Assembly: GCF_022701195.1 (NCBI RefSeq)
Contig: NZ_CP078089.1
Coordinates: 124,001 to 188,000, forward strand
DNA from: Allobaculum mucilyticum
GTDB taxonomy: Bacteria; Bacillota_I; Bacilli_A; Erysipelotrichales; Erysipelotrichaceae
Length of the DNA stretch: 64,000 nt
Direction: 5' to 3'
Positions within the stretch are counted from its first letter, which is position 1; each line of letters opens with the position of its first letter. The notes beneath the pieces are model-generated. The model ran no database searches. It saw nothing but the letters and a program-made list of their open reading frames with translations, and was not told the origin of the DNA. A program made the position numbers and the translations under genes. This document shows positions 35,015-43,810 of this stretch, one piece after another.

Positions 35015-35884
35015 TTAATGCGTCCGGTTCTTCATTGTATCGAAAAGGGCGCGAACCGGAGCGCTGTCAATCTGCATGGAAGCCAGCTGCCCTTCGATGT
35101 CCTCAAAACCGGCGGCAACCCGTCTCTTTCCTTCTTCCAGTCCGAAGAGCGAAAGTGCAGTTGCCTTATTGTTGCCGGCATCTGAGAGCGATTTGCCCAT
35201 CTGCTCTTCGCTCGATTCCCGCTCAAGCAGATCATCCTGGATCTGAAAGAGAATGCCAAGCGTACGTCCAATAGAATCCCACGTTGGAATATCCTGGGGT
35301 GCATCGCAGAGGATTGCACCAGCTGCAAGGGGCAGCTCAAACAGACAGCCGGTTTTGTACTGCTCGATTTCTTCGAGCTGCTCAAGACTTACATGCCCGT
35401 TGTCTTCGGCAGCAAGATCGAGATCCTGTCCAAGACACATGCCCGCTGCACCGGCTTTTCTGGCAAGCAGTGCGCAGAGCTTTCCGGCTTTGGCCGGATC
35501 CGGCGTATCGGCTGCATTCTGGAAGGAGAGAGTCTGCAGCGCATCGCCGGCAAGCAGTGCGACAGTATCGCCAAACTGTACATGGCAGCACGGACGGCCT
35601 CGGCGCAGCGTATCGTTGTCCATTTCCGGCATGTCATCATGAATCAGCGAATAGGTGTGCATCATTTCGATTGCACATGCCACCGGCAATGCAGCATGCC
35701 AGTCCTGACCATAGGCATCCATCGCTGCAAAAAGCAGCATCGGACGCAGACGCTTTCCGCCGGCTAAAAGCGAATAGCCCATCGCTTCGCGGATGCGGGA
35801 AGGCGGAAGCTGTTCAATCTGTCTGGAGAGCTCTTCTTCAAGAACTCGAAGACGTACATCGTGTTCAGGCATGTGCTGCTCCAC
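35015..35884 (-). CDS. ispA: Polyprenyl (farnesyl/geranyl) diphosphate synthase
   Basis: A 289-residue all-helical prenyl transferase. It has the substrate-binding GGKRLRP (42-48), the first aspartate-rich motif DDMPEMD (83-89) and the second motif at 217-221, which reads DDLLE instead of the usual DDxxD, a conservative Asp-to-Glu change. Its position next to xseB and before dxs is the standard Firmicute arrangement. The start overlaps xseB by 20 bases. It makes C10-C15 diphosphates for undecaprenyl phosphate and quinones. Confidence 0.92.
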   Translation of the reverse strand: MEQHMPEHDVRLRVLEEELSRQIEQLPPSRIREAMGYSLLAGGKRLRPMLLFAAMDAYGQDWHAALPVACAIEMMHTYSLIHDDMPEMDNDTLRRGRPCCHVQFGDTVALLAGDALQTLSFQNAADTPDPAKAGKLCALLARKAGAAGMCLGQDLDLAAEDNGHVSLEQLEEIEQYKTGCLFELPLAAGAILCDAPQDIPTWDSIGRTLGILFQIQDDLLERESSEEQMGKSLSDAGNNKATALSLFGLEEGKRRVAAGFEDIEGQLASMQIDSAPVRALFDTMKNRTH

Positions 35885-36125
35885 TGTTATTGTTCTGCAT
35901 CAGAACATCAATTTCATTCTGGAACGAATCGAGCTGATTCTGGCAGTACTGAGAAAGCAGAAGACCTTCCTTGAAGCTGTTCATCGCCTGCTCCAGGTCC
36001 ATATTCGGGTTGTTTAAAGAGGCGACGATCTGCTCAAGACGGCTCATCGCCTGCCCAAAGCTCAGCGGCTGTCCATCCGGACCAAGCGGTGCGGCAGAAG
36101 TCTGCACATCAGGCTGGTTAGTCAT
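35865..36125 (-). CDS. xseB: Exodeoxyribonuclease VII small subunit
   Basis: An 86-residue helical protein with the XseB signature FGQAMSRLEQIVASLNN ... LEQAMNSFKEGLLLSQYC. It binds the large subunit XseA to form a single-strand DNA exonuclease. The proline-rich first 20 residues are an extension. It lies 222 bases downstream of xseA, unusually separated by a terminator, and is coupled to ispA instead. Confidence 0.9.
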   Translation of the reverse strand: MTNQPDVQTSAAPLGPDGQPLSFGQAMSRLEQIVASLNNPNMDLEQAMNSFKEGLLLSQYCQNQLDSFQNEIDVLMQNNNSGAAHA

Positions 36126-36224
36126 GAAATAACTCCTTTCGAGCGTGCATTGACTCTCCGTTCCAGATGAATCCGGAAAACAGATTCAGACAGAACAATC
36201 GAATGCACAGGGATATTGAGAAGA

Positions 36225-36259
36225 ACGGGTTCAGAGCAGTCAGGCATTTCTGAACCCGT
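36225..36259 (-). terminator. Terminator between xseA and xseB
   Basis: ACGGGTTCAGA and TCTGAACCCGT form a perfect 11-bp stem with a 13-base loop, followed on the minus strand by TCTTCTC. The U-tract is weak, so partial read-through into xseB-ispA is likely. Confidence 0.7.
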
Positions 36260-36347
36260 CATAATTCATATTCAAAATTAAATACAAACAGAAATGAAAA
36301 ATCAGAAAGAACAGACCGGAAAGAATAACCCGGAAAACCAGCCGCGA

Positions 36348-37769
36348 CTAGTTCCGCGGACTGTTTTCGCTGTCTGTATCGTTAAACACGTCTTCAACGC
36401 GTGCCGATGCTCTGCCTGAAGCAAACTGCACATCGACAAGATCCTCTTTATGAAGTGCAGAAGCATCCGAAACGATCTTTCCATTGTGCGTGACAATGGA
36501 AAAGCCGCGTTCAAGGGTACGGGTCCAGGAGAGCGCATCAAGAAGCTGACGCTGTGACGCAAGGCGGCTTCGCTGATCGACAAGCAGTGCCTGCATGGCG
36601 TTTTTAAGCTGAAGCGTGCGGGTATCGACCACTGCTTTTTCTTTCTGAACGCGAACGGAAGGCGAAACGGAATAGAGCATCGCCATATCATTGTTCAGAC
36701 GCGTCGTCTGGTTCATCAGCTGACTGGACATCCCATTTTCCAGCTGTACGTTCAGCAGATCGAGTTTTCGCTCGGCTGAAGCAAATTCGTTTTCAAAACC
36801 GGAATGCAGCTTCTGCACCAGAAGACTCAGCCGGTCTGCCCTGGACTGGACGAAGGTCTGCGGACTGCTTAGCGGTGAAGAAGCAACAAGGTATGCCAGT
36901 CTTGCCTGGGCATCCTGCAGACGATACTGCGTACGGTCGACAAGCTGCTGAGTAAGCGTATGGAGTCTGTGACGGACTTCCCGCTGATCAGGCGTGACCC
37001 ATTGGGCTGCTGCTGTTGGTGTCAGTGCCCTATGGTCTGCTGCATAGTCGGCCAGGGATGTATCGATTTCATGACCGATGCCTGTGACGGTATACGTCTT
37101 CATCCTGGCAAGCTGGCGGACAATGGATTCATCGTTAAAGCAGAAGAGGTCTTCAAAGCTTCCGCCGCCGCGGATCAGCAAAACAGCATCTGAACCGGAC
37201 TCATCCGCTTTTTTTAAGGCTTCGACGATTTTTGGCGCTGCATCCTGTCCCTGAACGGGTGCAGGAAACAGTTTGACCTGAAGCACCGGCCAGCGGTCAT
37301 GAATGGTTTTGAGCGCATCTTTAAGCGCTGCAGTCGTTTCGCCAGTGACAATCGCGATCGATCGGATTTCGGCAGGCTTTGGTTTTTTTCGCTCCGGGGC
37401 AAACAGTCCCTCGGCTGCCAGTCTTGCCTTGCGCTTTTCGAGTTCGACATAGAGAGCACCGATTCCATCAAGCTGCACATCATTTACATAAAGATTGAGC
37501 TTGCCGCCTTCTTTGTAAATGCCAAGGCTTCCCTGTACGAGAACCGCCATGCCATCTTCCAGCTGAAAATCGAGCTTTGAAGCGACTGTGCGCCACATGA
37601 CGCAGGCCAGCAGGCCATGCTCATCTTTAAGATCGAAATAGCAGTGTCCGTTTCTTTGGTATTTGACACCGGAGAGTTCGCCTTTGATCAGAACGCCTTT
37701 GAGATTGACGTTGTCACGCAGAAACGCATTGACGCTTTCGACGACCGCCGAAACCGCAATGGTACGCAT
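36348..37769 (-). CDS. xseA: Exodeoxyribonuclease VII large subunit
   Basis: A 473-residue protein with an N-terminal OB fold (about 10-100, LKGVLIKGELSGVKYQRNGHCYFDLKDE-type) and the catalytic core including IAIVTGETTAALKD, RGGGSFEDLFCFND and TGIGHEIDTSLADYAADHRALTPTAAA. A long coiled coil follows, ending in the C-terminal SLSWTRTLERGFSIV element. With XseB it degrades single-stranded DNA. Start and nusB stop overlap as TAATG. Confidence 0.94.
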   Translation of the reverse strand: MRTIAVSAVVESVNAFLRDNVNLKGVLIKGELSGVKYQRNGHCYFDLKDEHGLLACVMWRTVASKLDFQLEDGMAVLVQGSLGIYKEGGKLNLYVNDVQLDGIGALYVELEKRKARLAAEGLFAPERKKPKPAEIRSIAIVTGETTAALKDALKTIHDRWPVLQVKLFPAPVQGQDAAPKIVEALKKADESGSDAVLLIRGGGSFEDLFCFNDESIVRQLARMKTYTVTGIGHEIDTSLADYAADHRALTPTAAAQWVTPDQREVRHRLHTLTQQLVDRTQYRLQDAQARLAYLVASSPLSSPQTFVQSRADRLSLLVQKLHSGFENEFASAERKLDLLNVQLENGMSSQLMNQTTRLNNDMAMLYSVSPSVRVQKEKAVVDTRTLQLKNAMQALLVDQRSRLASQRQLLDALSWTRTLERGFSIVTHNGKIVSDASALHKEDLVDVQFASGRASARVEDVFNDTDSENSPRN

Positions 37770-38350
37770 TATTCGTTTGGCAGCGAGTCAAGAATCGCAT
37801 TGATCAGTTTTGGCGATTCTGCGTCGCAGTATTCTTTGGTCAGCGTGATGGCCTCATTGATTACCGCTGCTTTCGGGGTTCCGTTTTCGAGAATCTCCTG
37901 CGTGCTCATCAGCAGGATGGCCTGTTCAAGCAGAGGCAGACGCTCAAATGTCCAGTCGGAACGGAGCTTTTTGGAGAGCAGCTCAATGTATTCGTCCTTG
38001 TTTTCAATCGTCCCGACCGCAAGGGAATACAGATAGCCGTTGACTTCATTTGAGCCGTCAAGCACATCATAGAGTGCCCGGCGGATATCCTTGCCAAGCA
38101 GCAGGTTCTGGTAAATCGCCTCGAGAGCGATCTCGCGCATCTGGTGACGGTTAAATGGAATCCTGTATTTGAGCATCAGCTTGCGGGGAAGAGGAATCTT
38201 CTGAACGAGAGCTTCCTGAATGTTGACAGGAATCTCGTCGAGACGGTCTTTAATTGCGTCGTAAATGTACGGCGAAAGGTTTTCAAGGCCTTCCTGGAGT
38301 TTCTCCGGGCTCATGGCTTCCACATCGGCCAGTGTCTTTTTCTGTTTCAT
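37769..38350 (-). CDS. nusB: Transcription antitermination factor NusB, N-terminally extended
   Basis: A 193-residue protein. From residue 67 on it has the NusB helical fold (RHQMREIALEAIYQ at the start, PKAAVINEAITLTKEYCDAESPKLINAILD at the end). NusB with S10 binds boxA RNA in rRNA operons. Residues 1-66 are an extra helical segment absent from standard NusB of about 130-140 residues. I start it at ATG 38350 with AGGA nine bases upstream; the TTG at 38368 is inside the ribosome site. It heads the nusB-xseA unit. Confidence 0.9.
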   Translation of the reverse strand: MKQKKTLADVEAMSPEKLQEGLENLSPYIYDAIKDRLDEIPVNIQEALVQKIPLPRKLMLKYRIPFNRHQMREIALEAIYQNLLLGKDIRRALYDVLDGSNEVNGYLYSLAVGTIENKDEYIELLSKKLRSDWTFERLPLLEQAILLMSTQEILENGTPKAAVINEAITLTKEYCDAESPKLINAILDSLPNE

Positions 38351-38394
38351 CGAGAACGGTCCTTTCAAAAAATGGGGAAATCCGCCGATTTCCC

Positions 38395-38724
38395 CTAAAA
38401 GATAAATCCGACGACCTGAATCTGAACGGATTCCGGCTTGTAGTCGGTCATGAATTCAATGCTTTCGAAAATCTTCTGCTGCAGCTGGGCACAGACATCT
38501 GTGACATTTGCGTTTGCGCTGACGCGGACCGGAATGGATATATACAGTTTTCCGTCCTGAATCCACGATAGCTTCTCTGCATGGAAGACTTTGGAACTTT
38601 CCGCCGTCTGCGCATCTTTGCTTTCATCAATTACGTTGCGTGCAATGGCGGAAAATACGGACTTGTTATAGACGATGGATCCATACTTGTCCTGAACTTT
38701 CATTACGCTGTTTTCATTTGGCAT
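38395..38724 (-). CDS. Asp23/Gls24 family envelope stress protein
   Basis: A 109-residue protein of the Asp23/Gls24 (DUF322) family, with YGSIVYNKSVFSAIARNVI at the N-terminus and LYISIPVRVSANANVTDVCAQLQQKI in the core. Members associate with the membrane or envelope and often precede nusB in Bacillota (cf. YqhY). I start it at ATG 38724 behind AGGTG; the longer frame to 38856 is not supported. It lies 44 bases before nusB. Confidence 0.88.
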   Translation of the reverse strand: MPNENSVMKVQDKYGSIVYNKSVFSAIARNVIDESKDAQTAESSKVFHAEKLSWIQDGKLYISIPVRVSANANVTDVCAQLQQKIFESIEFMTDYKPESVQIQVVGFIF

Positions 38725-38877
38725 AGTTTTCACCTGTCTTTTCGGTCTCAGTATACCATCGGCGCCATTGAATCTCCAAAGAATGCCGCAGCATGGAGAT
38801 GGGCAGCAGGAGCCGGCATCTGTTCCCAGTATAGCCGCAGGCGCGTTATCAGCCATTCAATTTTGCCTGTAATCTCT

Positions 38878-39909
38878 TCACTGCCCGGCTGGATCTGCGT
38901 CTTCGCTTTCAGCTGGAGCGGCAAGTGCCTGCAGCGACTCTTCATCAATTTCCGGTTTTGCGCGCCAGAGCTTTTCAGTGGCTTCCAGAAGATCTTTTAA
39001 CGGTTCAAGTGCAGGTCTGGTTGCTTTTGCATCACGTTCGAGCTGATCGGCCAGATCCTCTGGGGAGGCAAAACGGATTTCCTGACGCAGGCGGTCCGCA
39101 AAGAAAAAGCGGACAGGTTTCCCGTAGATGTCTTCATGAAAATCGAGGATGAAGGCTTCGACAGTCTTTTTCTTATTGTTAAAGGTCGGATTGCGTCCGA
39201 CGTTGATCATCGCCGGCAGAAAGCGCGTGCCGCTCTGCACGTATCCGGCATAGACGCCGGAAGCAGGCAGGATCTCTTCAGAAGAGAAGCCAAGATTTGC
39301 GGTTGGAAAGCCAAGCTGTCTTCCGCGCTGATAGCCATGGGTGACTGTGCCGCGAATCGAGTAGAAGCTGCCAAGAAGCTCAGCGGCTTTTCGCATTTCT
39401 CCAGCCTCAACGAGCGCTTCAATGCGCGAGCTTGATATTTTTGCGTGTTCGCTCTGAATCTGTTCAATGACATGGACATGGCCTTCAAAGGCTTTTGAGA
39501 GCGTTTCTGTCGTTCCGCTTCCCTTGCGTCCATACGTATAGTCAAACCCGCAGACGATCTCCTGAATATTCAGACCAGCCAGGAATTCATGAAAGCGTTC
39601 GTTCGACCAGCCGGCAAATTCTTTCGAGAACGTAACGACATAAAAGAGATCGACGCCCATTGCGGCAAGCATGAATGCTTTATCGTGCAGATCGCTTAAA
39701 TGAAAGAGATCGGATTGAGGGCGCAGAACGCGCCAGGGGTCGGGATCAAAGCTTAAAACGGCACTCTCCATGCCAAGCTTTTCTGCCTGAGTCAGAGCTG
39801 CCTGAATGAGCTGCTGATGGCCGCGATGCAGACCGTCAAAATAGCCAAGCGCACAGACGCTTGGCGGCAGCGTATAGTGCTCAAACGGATTGATTCGAAT
39901 AATTTTCAT
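38878..39909 (-). CDS. ribF: Bifunctional riboflavin kinase/FAD synthetase
   Basis: A 343-residue enzyme that phosphorylates riboflavin to FMN and adenylates FMN to FAD. The N-terminal nucleotidyltransferase has GYFDGLHRGH (22-31) and, later, the KISSSRI-type motif; the C-terminal flavokinase has GTVTHGYQRGRQLGFPTANLG and the NVGRNPTF element. The C-terminal 30 residues are an acidic tail beyond the usual length. The start overlaps the truB stop by 4 bases. Confidence 0.94.
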   Translation of the reverse strand: MKIIRINPFEHYTLPPSVCALGYFDGLHRGHQQLIQAALTQAEKLGMESAVLSFDPDPWRVLRPQSDLFHLSDLHDKAFMLAAMGVDLFYVVTFSKEFAGWSNERFHEFLAGLNIQEIVCGFDYTYGRKGSGTTETLSKAFEGHVHVIEQIQSEHAKISSSRIEALVEAGEMRKAAELLGSFYSIRGTVTHGYQRGRQLGFPTANLGFSSEEILPASGVYAGYVQSGTRFLPAMINVGRNPTFNNKKKTVEAFILDFHEDIYGKPVRFFFADRLRQEIRFASPEDLADQLERDAKATRPALEPLKDLLEATEKLWRAKPEIDEESLQALAAPAESEDADPAGQ

Positions 39910-40802
39910 GACCAGAGCCCCCGTTTTGAAGCAAATGCCGGCTTGCCTTCTTCAATGCGTGAATAAATGGCAAGCGGCTGATCTTTATAGACAATCAGCA
40001 CCTGATCGCCTTTCGCATCGATGCGCACCTTGCGGCCGTTGCGGATATCGTCATAGCAGACATACGGTTTTGGCGTCCGGTCTGTCTGATCTTTCTGCGG
40101 TGGCAGACTGTCTGTGTCGAAAGCTTCAAGACGCTCATAGCCCAGCAGGCGTTCTGCCGGATAGAGCGTATGCATTTCTGCATCAAGAGGCTGGGCATCT
40201 TCGATGGTAAAGCCGTTGGCTTTTGTGCGAATGAGCGATTTCATCGCCGCCAGGTTTCCGGTTTTTGTACCAAAATCCCTGCAGATGCTGCGAATATAGG
40301 TTCCTGACGAGCAGGCAATTTTAAAGCGATAGGGGCAGTCTCCAGCTGCTTCAAGAGGTTCAATCGAATAGATTTCTACATCGGAATAGACCTCGGGAAC
40401 AGGCTGACCAGCCCTCAAATATTCGTACAGCTTTTTTCCGTTGACCTTTTTGGCACTGGCCTTAGGAACAAGCTGGTGCTGCTTTCCTTCAAATTCATGC
40501 AGAACAGCCGCAAAATCAAAATCTGTATTAACGGGCGCGGTGGCTTCCGCCTTGCCGAAGACATCGTCGGTGTCGTATGACGTGCCCAGTTCGAGCTCGG
40601 CGATGTATTCTTTATCCGTGTCCTTGAGAAAGGGCAGAAGCTTTGTCGCACTTCCGGCAAGAATGACCAGGACACCGCTCGCCATGGGATCAAGCGTTCC
40701 GGCGTGGCCAAATTTTTTCTGCCCGTATTTTTTTCTCAGCCGGGCAATGACATCAAAACTTGTCATGCCTTCCGGCTTGTTGATTACTAAAATTCCATCC
40801 AT
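39906..40802 (-). CDS. truB: tRNA pseudouridine(55) synthase
   Basis: A 298-residue enzyme that forms pseudouridine 55 in the T arm of tRNAs. The catalytic D38 lies in GHAGTLDPMASGVLV and the family start MDGILVINKPEGMTSFDV is complete. The C-terminus carries a PUA-like region (KVRIDAKGDQVLIVYKDQPLAIYSRIEEG). It is coupled to ribF and divergent from the ttcA-like gene, with a 78-base gap that must hold both promoters. Confidence 0.95.
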   Translation of the reverse strand: MDGILVINKPEGMTSFDVIARLRKKYGQKKFGHAGTLDPMASGVLVILAGSATKLLPFLKDTDKEYIAELELGTSYDTDDVFGKAEATAPVNTDFDFAAVLHEFEGKQHQLVPKASAKKVNGKKLYEYLRAGQPVPEVYSDVEIYSIEPLEAAGDCPYRFKIACSSGTYIRSICRDFGTKTGNLAAMKSLIRTKANGFTIEDAQPLDAEMHTLYPAERLLGYERLEAFDTDSLPPQKDQTDRTPKPYVCYDDIRNGRKVRIDAKGDQVLIVYKDQPLAIYSRIEEGKPAFASKRGLWS

Positions 40803-40880
40803 ACGGCTATTTTAGGCATATTTATTCAATCGATAAAGAAAAGCGATTTGCGTTGCAGCAGACCGCTTTGGGAGAAACAC

Positions 40881-41714
40881 ATGAAACTTCAGAACATTCT
40901 TCGCGCAATCCGCCGCGCCGATCAGGACTTTAACCTGATTGATGACGGTGATCGGATTGCGCTCGCCCTGTCCGGGGGCAAGGATTCGATGCTGCTGTGG
41001 CTGGCCCTCAGTCAGTATCAGAAATTCAAAGGAAAGAACTTTACCGTCTGCGCGATCCACATCGATGTCGGCTTTTCCGAAAAGGAAACAGCGCTGATGC
41101 AGGATTTTGCAAAGAAATACGATCTTGAGCTGCACATCATTCCAACACGGATTAATGAAATCCTTCAGATGCAGCAGAACCTGCAGGGCGAAAAGATTTC
41201 CTGCTCGCTTTGCTCGACGCTAAAAAAAGGCACGCTGATCGATGAGGCAAAAAAGCTTGGCTGCAACAAAGTGGCTCTTGGACATCATGGCGATGATGCA
41301 GTCGAAACCGTTCTGCTCAACCTCATTCACGGCGGACGCTTTGCCACGTTTGCACCGATTCAGTACATGAGCCGGGCCGATATCCATATGATCCGCCCGA
41401 TGGTCTATCTCAAAGAAGAAGACATCATTAAAGCCTGCGCCCTCAATGAAATTCCAGCCGTTAAGCCGGTCTGCCCAAATGACGGCACGTCGCAGCGCCA
41501 GGAGATGAAAGACATGCTTTCTTCGTTATATGACGCCTATCCAAGTGCTCATGACAACTTCTTTAAAGCTCTCGTCAACCGCAAGGAAGACCGTCTGTGG
41601 ATGACAGAAGCCGATCGAAAAGCATTCGGGCTGGCAGAAAGAGAACTGACCGGTGCGCAGAGCCGCAGAAAACCGGAACCGACTGAAACAAACGAAACAG
41701 AGAAAACAGAATAA
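40881..41714 (+). CDS. TtcA/TilS-family ATP-dependent tRNA thiolation protein
   Basis: A 277-residue PP-loop ATPase. The ATP motif is SGGKDS (31-36), and C108-x2-C111 in SCSLCSTLKKG with GHHGDDAVETVLLNL matches TtcA-like 2-thiocytidine-32 synthases. Those enzymes use an Fe-S cluster bound by cysteines, including a further one (V-C-P at about 197). ATG 40881 is preferred over a TTG at 40848. The last 30 residues are a polar tail rich in E/T/K. Substrate assignment is by family resemblance. Confidence 0.82.
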   Translation: MKLQNILRAIRRADQDFNLIDDGDRIALALSGGKDSMLLWLALSQYQKFKGKNFTVCAIHIDVGFSEKETALMQDFAKKYDLELHIIPTRINEILQMQQNLQGEKISCSLCSTLKKGTLIDEAKKLGCNKVALGHHGDDAVETVLLNLIHGGRFATFAPIQYMSRADIHMIRPMVYLKEEDIIKACALNEIPAVKPVCPNDGTSQRQEMKDMLSSLYDAYPSAHDNFFKALVNRKEDRLWMTEADRKAFGLAERELTGAQSRRKPEPTETNETEKTE

Positions 41715-41757
41715 ACTGATGCTGAGCCAGGGAAACCTGTTTCGCTCATCATATAAA

Positions 41758-41801
41758 AAGACTGCCAGAACGATCTTTGCGGATCGCTTCTGGCAGTCTT
41801 T
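41758..41801 (+). terminator. Terminator between the ttcA-like gene and yebC
   Basis: AAAGACTGCCAGAA and TTCTGGCAGTCTTT form a 14-bp stem followed by GTTTTTTGTTC on the plus strand. On the minus strand the arm ends in TTTTTAT, so it may serve the convergent yebC gene as well. Confidence 0.85.
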
Positions 41802-41865
41802 GTTTTTTGTTCTGAATGGATCCGCTAGAGGATCCGGTAGTCCAGGTCATCTTTTCTGGTTCTGA

Positions 41866-42588
41866 CTAGATATTGGAAACGTTGTGGTAAACGTTCTGTA
41901 CGTCATCTACATCGTCGAGCAGAGTCAGCAGTCTCTTGAAGAGTTCGAGATCTTCGCCTTCGAGTTCAACAGTATCGTTTGGAACAAGTCGGCGTTCGAG
42001 AACTTCGTATTTAACATCCGGAATGAGAGCATCGATGGCTTCTTTAGCTTCATCGAGCTGAGTCGGATCAACGGTAACAGTCATGTAGCCGTCTTCAACT
42101 TCAACATCGCGCAGATCCACATCGGCCTCGAGCATAGCTTCCATCATTGCTTCTTCGTCTTCGTAAGGAATAACGATAACGCCGAGATCTTCGTATCCGA
42201 AGGATACCGATCCGCTGACACCCATCTTGGAATGCGATTTGTTGAAGCAGGCACGCAGGTTGGCAATTGTACGGTTTGCGTTATCGGTCAGGCAGTCAAC
42301 GATGACTGTGCTTCCTGCACCAGCGCCGAATCCTTCGTAGCGTGCTTCAGAGTAGCTTTCATCTGCGGAAGATTTTGCTTTATCGATGGCGCGTTTGATG
42401 ACGTCACTCGGAACCGAGTTGGCCTTCGCACGTGCGATGGCTTTTTTCAGAGCCTGGTTCATGTCGGGGTCAGGAACTCCGCTCTTTGCGGCCACTAAGA
42501 TTTCTTTAGAGTATCTGGAGTATACCTTGGCTTTTGCGGCGGCAGTTTTGGCCATTGCTGCGGCGCGCACCTCAAAATGTCTTCCCAT
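41866..42588 (-). CDS. YebC/PmpR-family regulator (DUF28)
   Basis: A 240-residue protein of the YebC family, with the start MGRHFEVRAAAMAKTAAAKAKVYSRYSKEI and the core YEGFGAGAGSTVIVDCLTDNANRT. Members act as transcription regulators or as translation factors that relieve ribosome stalling at proline-rich stretches; the sequence alone does not decide which. ATG 42588 follows AGGAC; the longer frame to 42603 begins inside that site. Confidence 0.92.
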   Translation of the reverse strand: MGRHFEVRAAAMAKTAAAKAKVYSRYSKEILVAAKSGVPDPDMNQALKKAIARAKANSVPSDVIKRAIDKAKSSADESYSEARYEGFGAGAGSTVIVDCLTDNANRTIANLRACFNKSHSKMGVSGSVSFGYEDLGVIVIPYEDEEAMMEAMLEADVDLRDVEVEDGYMTVTVDPTQLDEAKEAIDALIPDVKYEVLERRLVPNDTVELEGEDLELFKRLLTLLDDVDDVQNVYHNVSNI

Positions 42589-43281
42589 AATATGTCCTTT
42601 CAAAAATTACCTTATGTAATATATCACGATTTTATACTCTGAACAGGTGACGGCGCAATTTGTGAAAAACTCATAAAAAATGGCGTCTTCTTTGAACGAT
42701 CCTTTTGCACTTCCCTGCTCCTGCTTTTTCAGACTCAGCGCCGTCCGTGCCGGCATCAGAGAAAAGCGGGGTTAGGTCTTCTTTCCCCTTTCTGTTTCAG
42801 CGTCTCTGATCAGCTCCTGCTTCTTAAAACCGAGACGGATTTTTCTTTATACGGTCTTAATTTTCACCTTAATTTCAGGGTGAATACATCCATCAGTTAT
42901 GCAGCAGAACCTTGCGGATACTGCCTCTGTCAAGCCAGTCATCCTCTGCTATCCCATTTTCATCAATTCATTCGAAACACCGTCAATCCGGACTGATTTA
43001 TACAATCCGTCCAGGCAATCTCTGTGAAAACCGGTTTCAGTTCGGAATCACCTTTAGGTGCGGTCGATTGTACAGGAAGATGACGCACAGATGAAAACCG
43101 GGTGAAAGTTCCGGAATCCTGCATGAAATACGGTTGAAAATACAGGTCTTAAAACGCTTACATATCGCGAATTGCGGCAATTCTAAGTGAAAAGATAAAC
43201 CCATCTTGAAACTTCCCGGGCAAATAAGTAGGATGGAATCGCTGTAAAGATAAACCGAAAGGAGAACGTTAGCTCGCTTTT
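42589..43281. other. Long intergenic region between yebC and spx
   Basis: 693 bases with no supported gene. It contains the yebC promoter side, a small hairpin TTCACC ... GGTGAA near 42864-42885 and, at the right, the spx promoter. Two apparent short frames (for example 42912-43094) lack ribosome sites and homology. Confidence 0.55.
43206..43234 (+). promoter_or_regulatory. Promoter of the spx-like gene
   Basis: -35 TTGAAA (43206-43211) and -10 TAGGAT (43229-43234) with the ideal 17-base spacing. It lies 48 bases upstream of the ATG. Confidence 0.65.
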
Positions 43282-43674
43282 ATGAATAGCACCGTATTGT
43301 TCTATACATCCCCCGGCTGTTCGAACTGCCGTAAGGCTAAAAAGTGGCTTGATGAAAACCACATCAACTACGTTGAGAAGAACGTCTTCTCTTCTGACCT
43401 GACAGAAAGGGAAATTAAATACCTGATGGCACGCTGCGAAAACGGCACCGATGACATCATTTCGACCCGTTCAAAAACATATGCACTTCTGAACGGCAAG
43501 CTTGAGGATATGACGATCCAGGAACTGACTACATTCATCCAGGACAATCCATCAATTCTCAAGCGTCCAATCCTTCTTTCCGAGAGAAGCATGACCGTAG
43601 GCTATGACCACGACGAAATCACTTCGCTCGTTCCCCGCAGAAAAACAGAAGCCGGCAGCATGTACGTCGCTTAA
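43282..43674 (+). CDS. spx: Spx/ArsC-family redox-sensing regulator
   Basis: A 130-residue Spx-like protein. The redox switch is C13-x2-C16 (GCSNCRKAK), and the RPILLSE element near 93 and the ISTRSKTY segment follow family lengths. Spx binds the RNA polymerase alpha C-terminal domain and adjusts transcription under disulfide stress. Assignment as Spx rather than arsenate reductase rests on the CxxC pair, which arsenate reductases lack. A purine-rich AAAGGAG lies 17 bases upstream of the ATG, a long spacing; no closer in-frame start exists because TAG lies at 43270. Confidence 0.85.
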   Translation: MNSTVLFYTSPGCSNCRKAKKWLDENHINYVEKNVFSSDLTEREIKYLMARCENGTDDIISTRSKTYALLNGKLEDMTIQELTTFIQDNPSILKRPILLSERSMTVGYDHDEITSLVPRRKTEAGSMYVA

Positions 43675-43686
43675 TTCTGTTCTGCT

Positions 43687-43703
43687 AACGGGTTCAACCC
43701 GTT
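43687..43703 (+). terminator. Terminator of the spx-like gene
   Basis: AACGGGTT/AACCCGTT short stem followed by TCTTTTTTAT, 12 bases after the stop codon. Confidence 0.75.
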
Positions 43704-43719
43704 TCTTTTTTATGACAAT

Positions 43720-43755
43720 AAGGCCTGTTTTGCATCCGCTGCAAAGCAGGCCTTC
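43720..43755. terminator. Second hairpin between spx and the radical SAM gene
   Basis: AAGGCCTG(tt)TTGCA pairs with TGCAA(ag)CAGGCCTT, followed on the plus strand by CTGTTTTTTC. It may be a back-up for spx and, read on the minus strand, serve the AmmeMemoRadiSam operon. Confidence 0.65.
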
Positions 43756-43810
43756 TGTTTTTTCATATCTGTCTTTTCTGACTTTCTGCGATTCCTGCGA
43801 TTCGGTCTTT

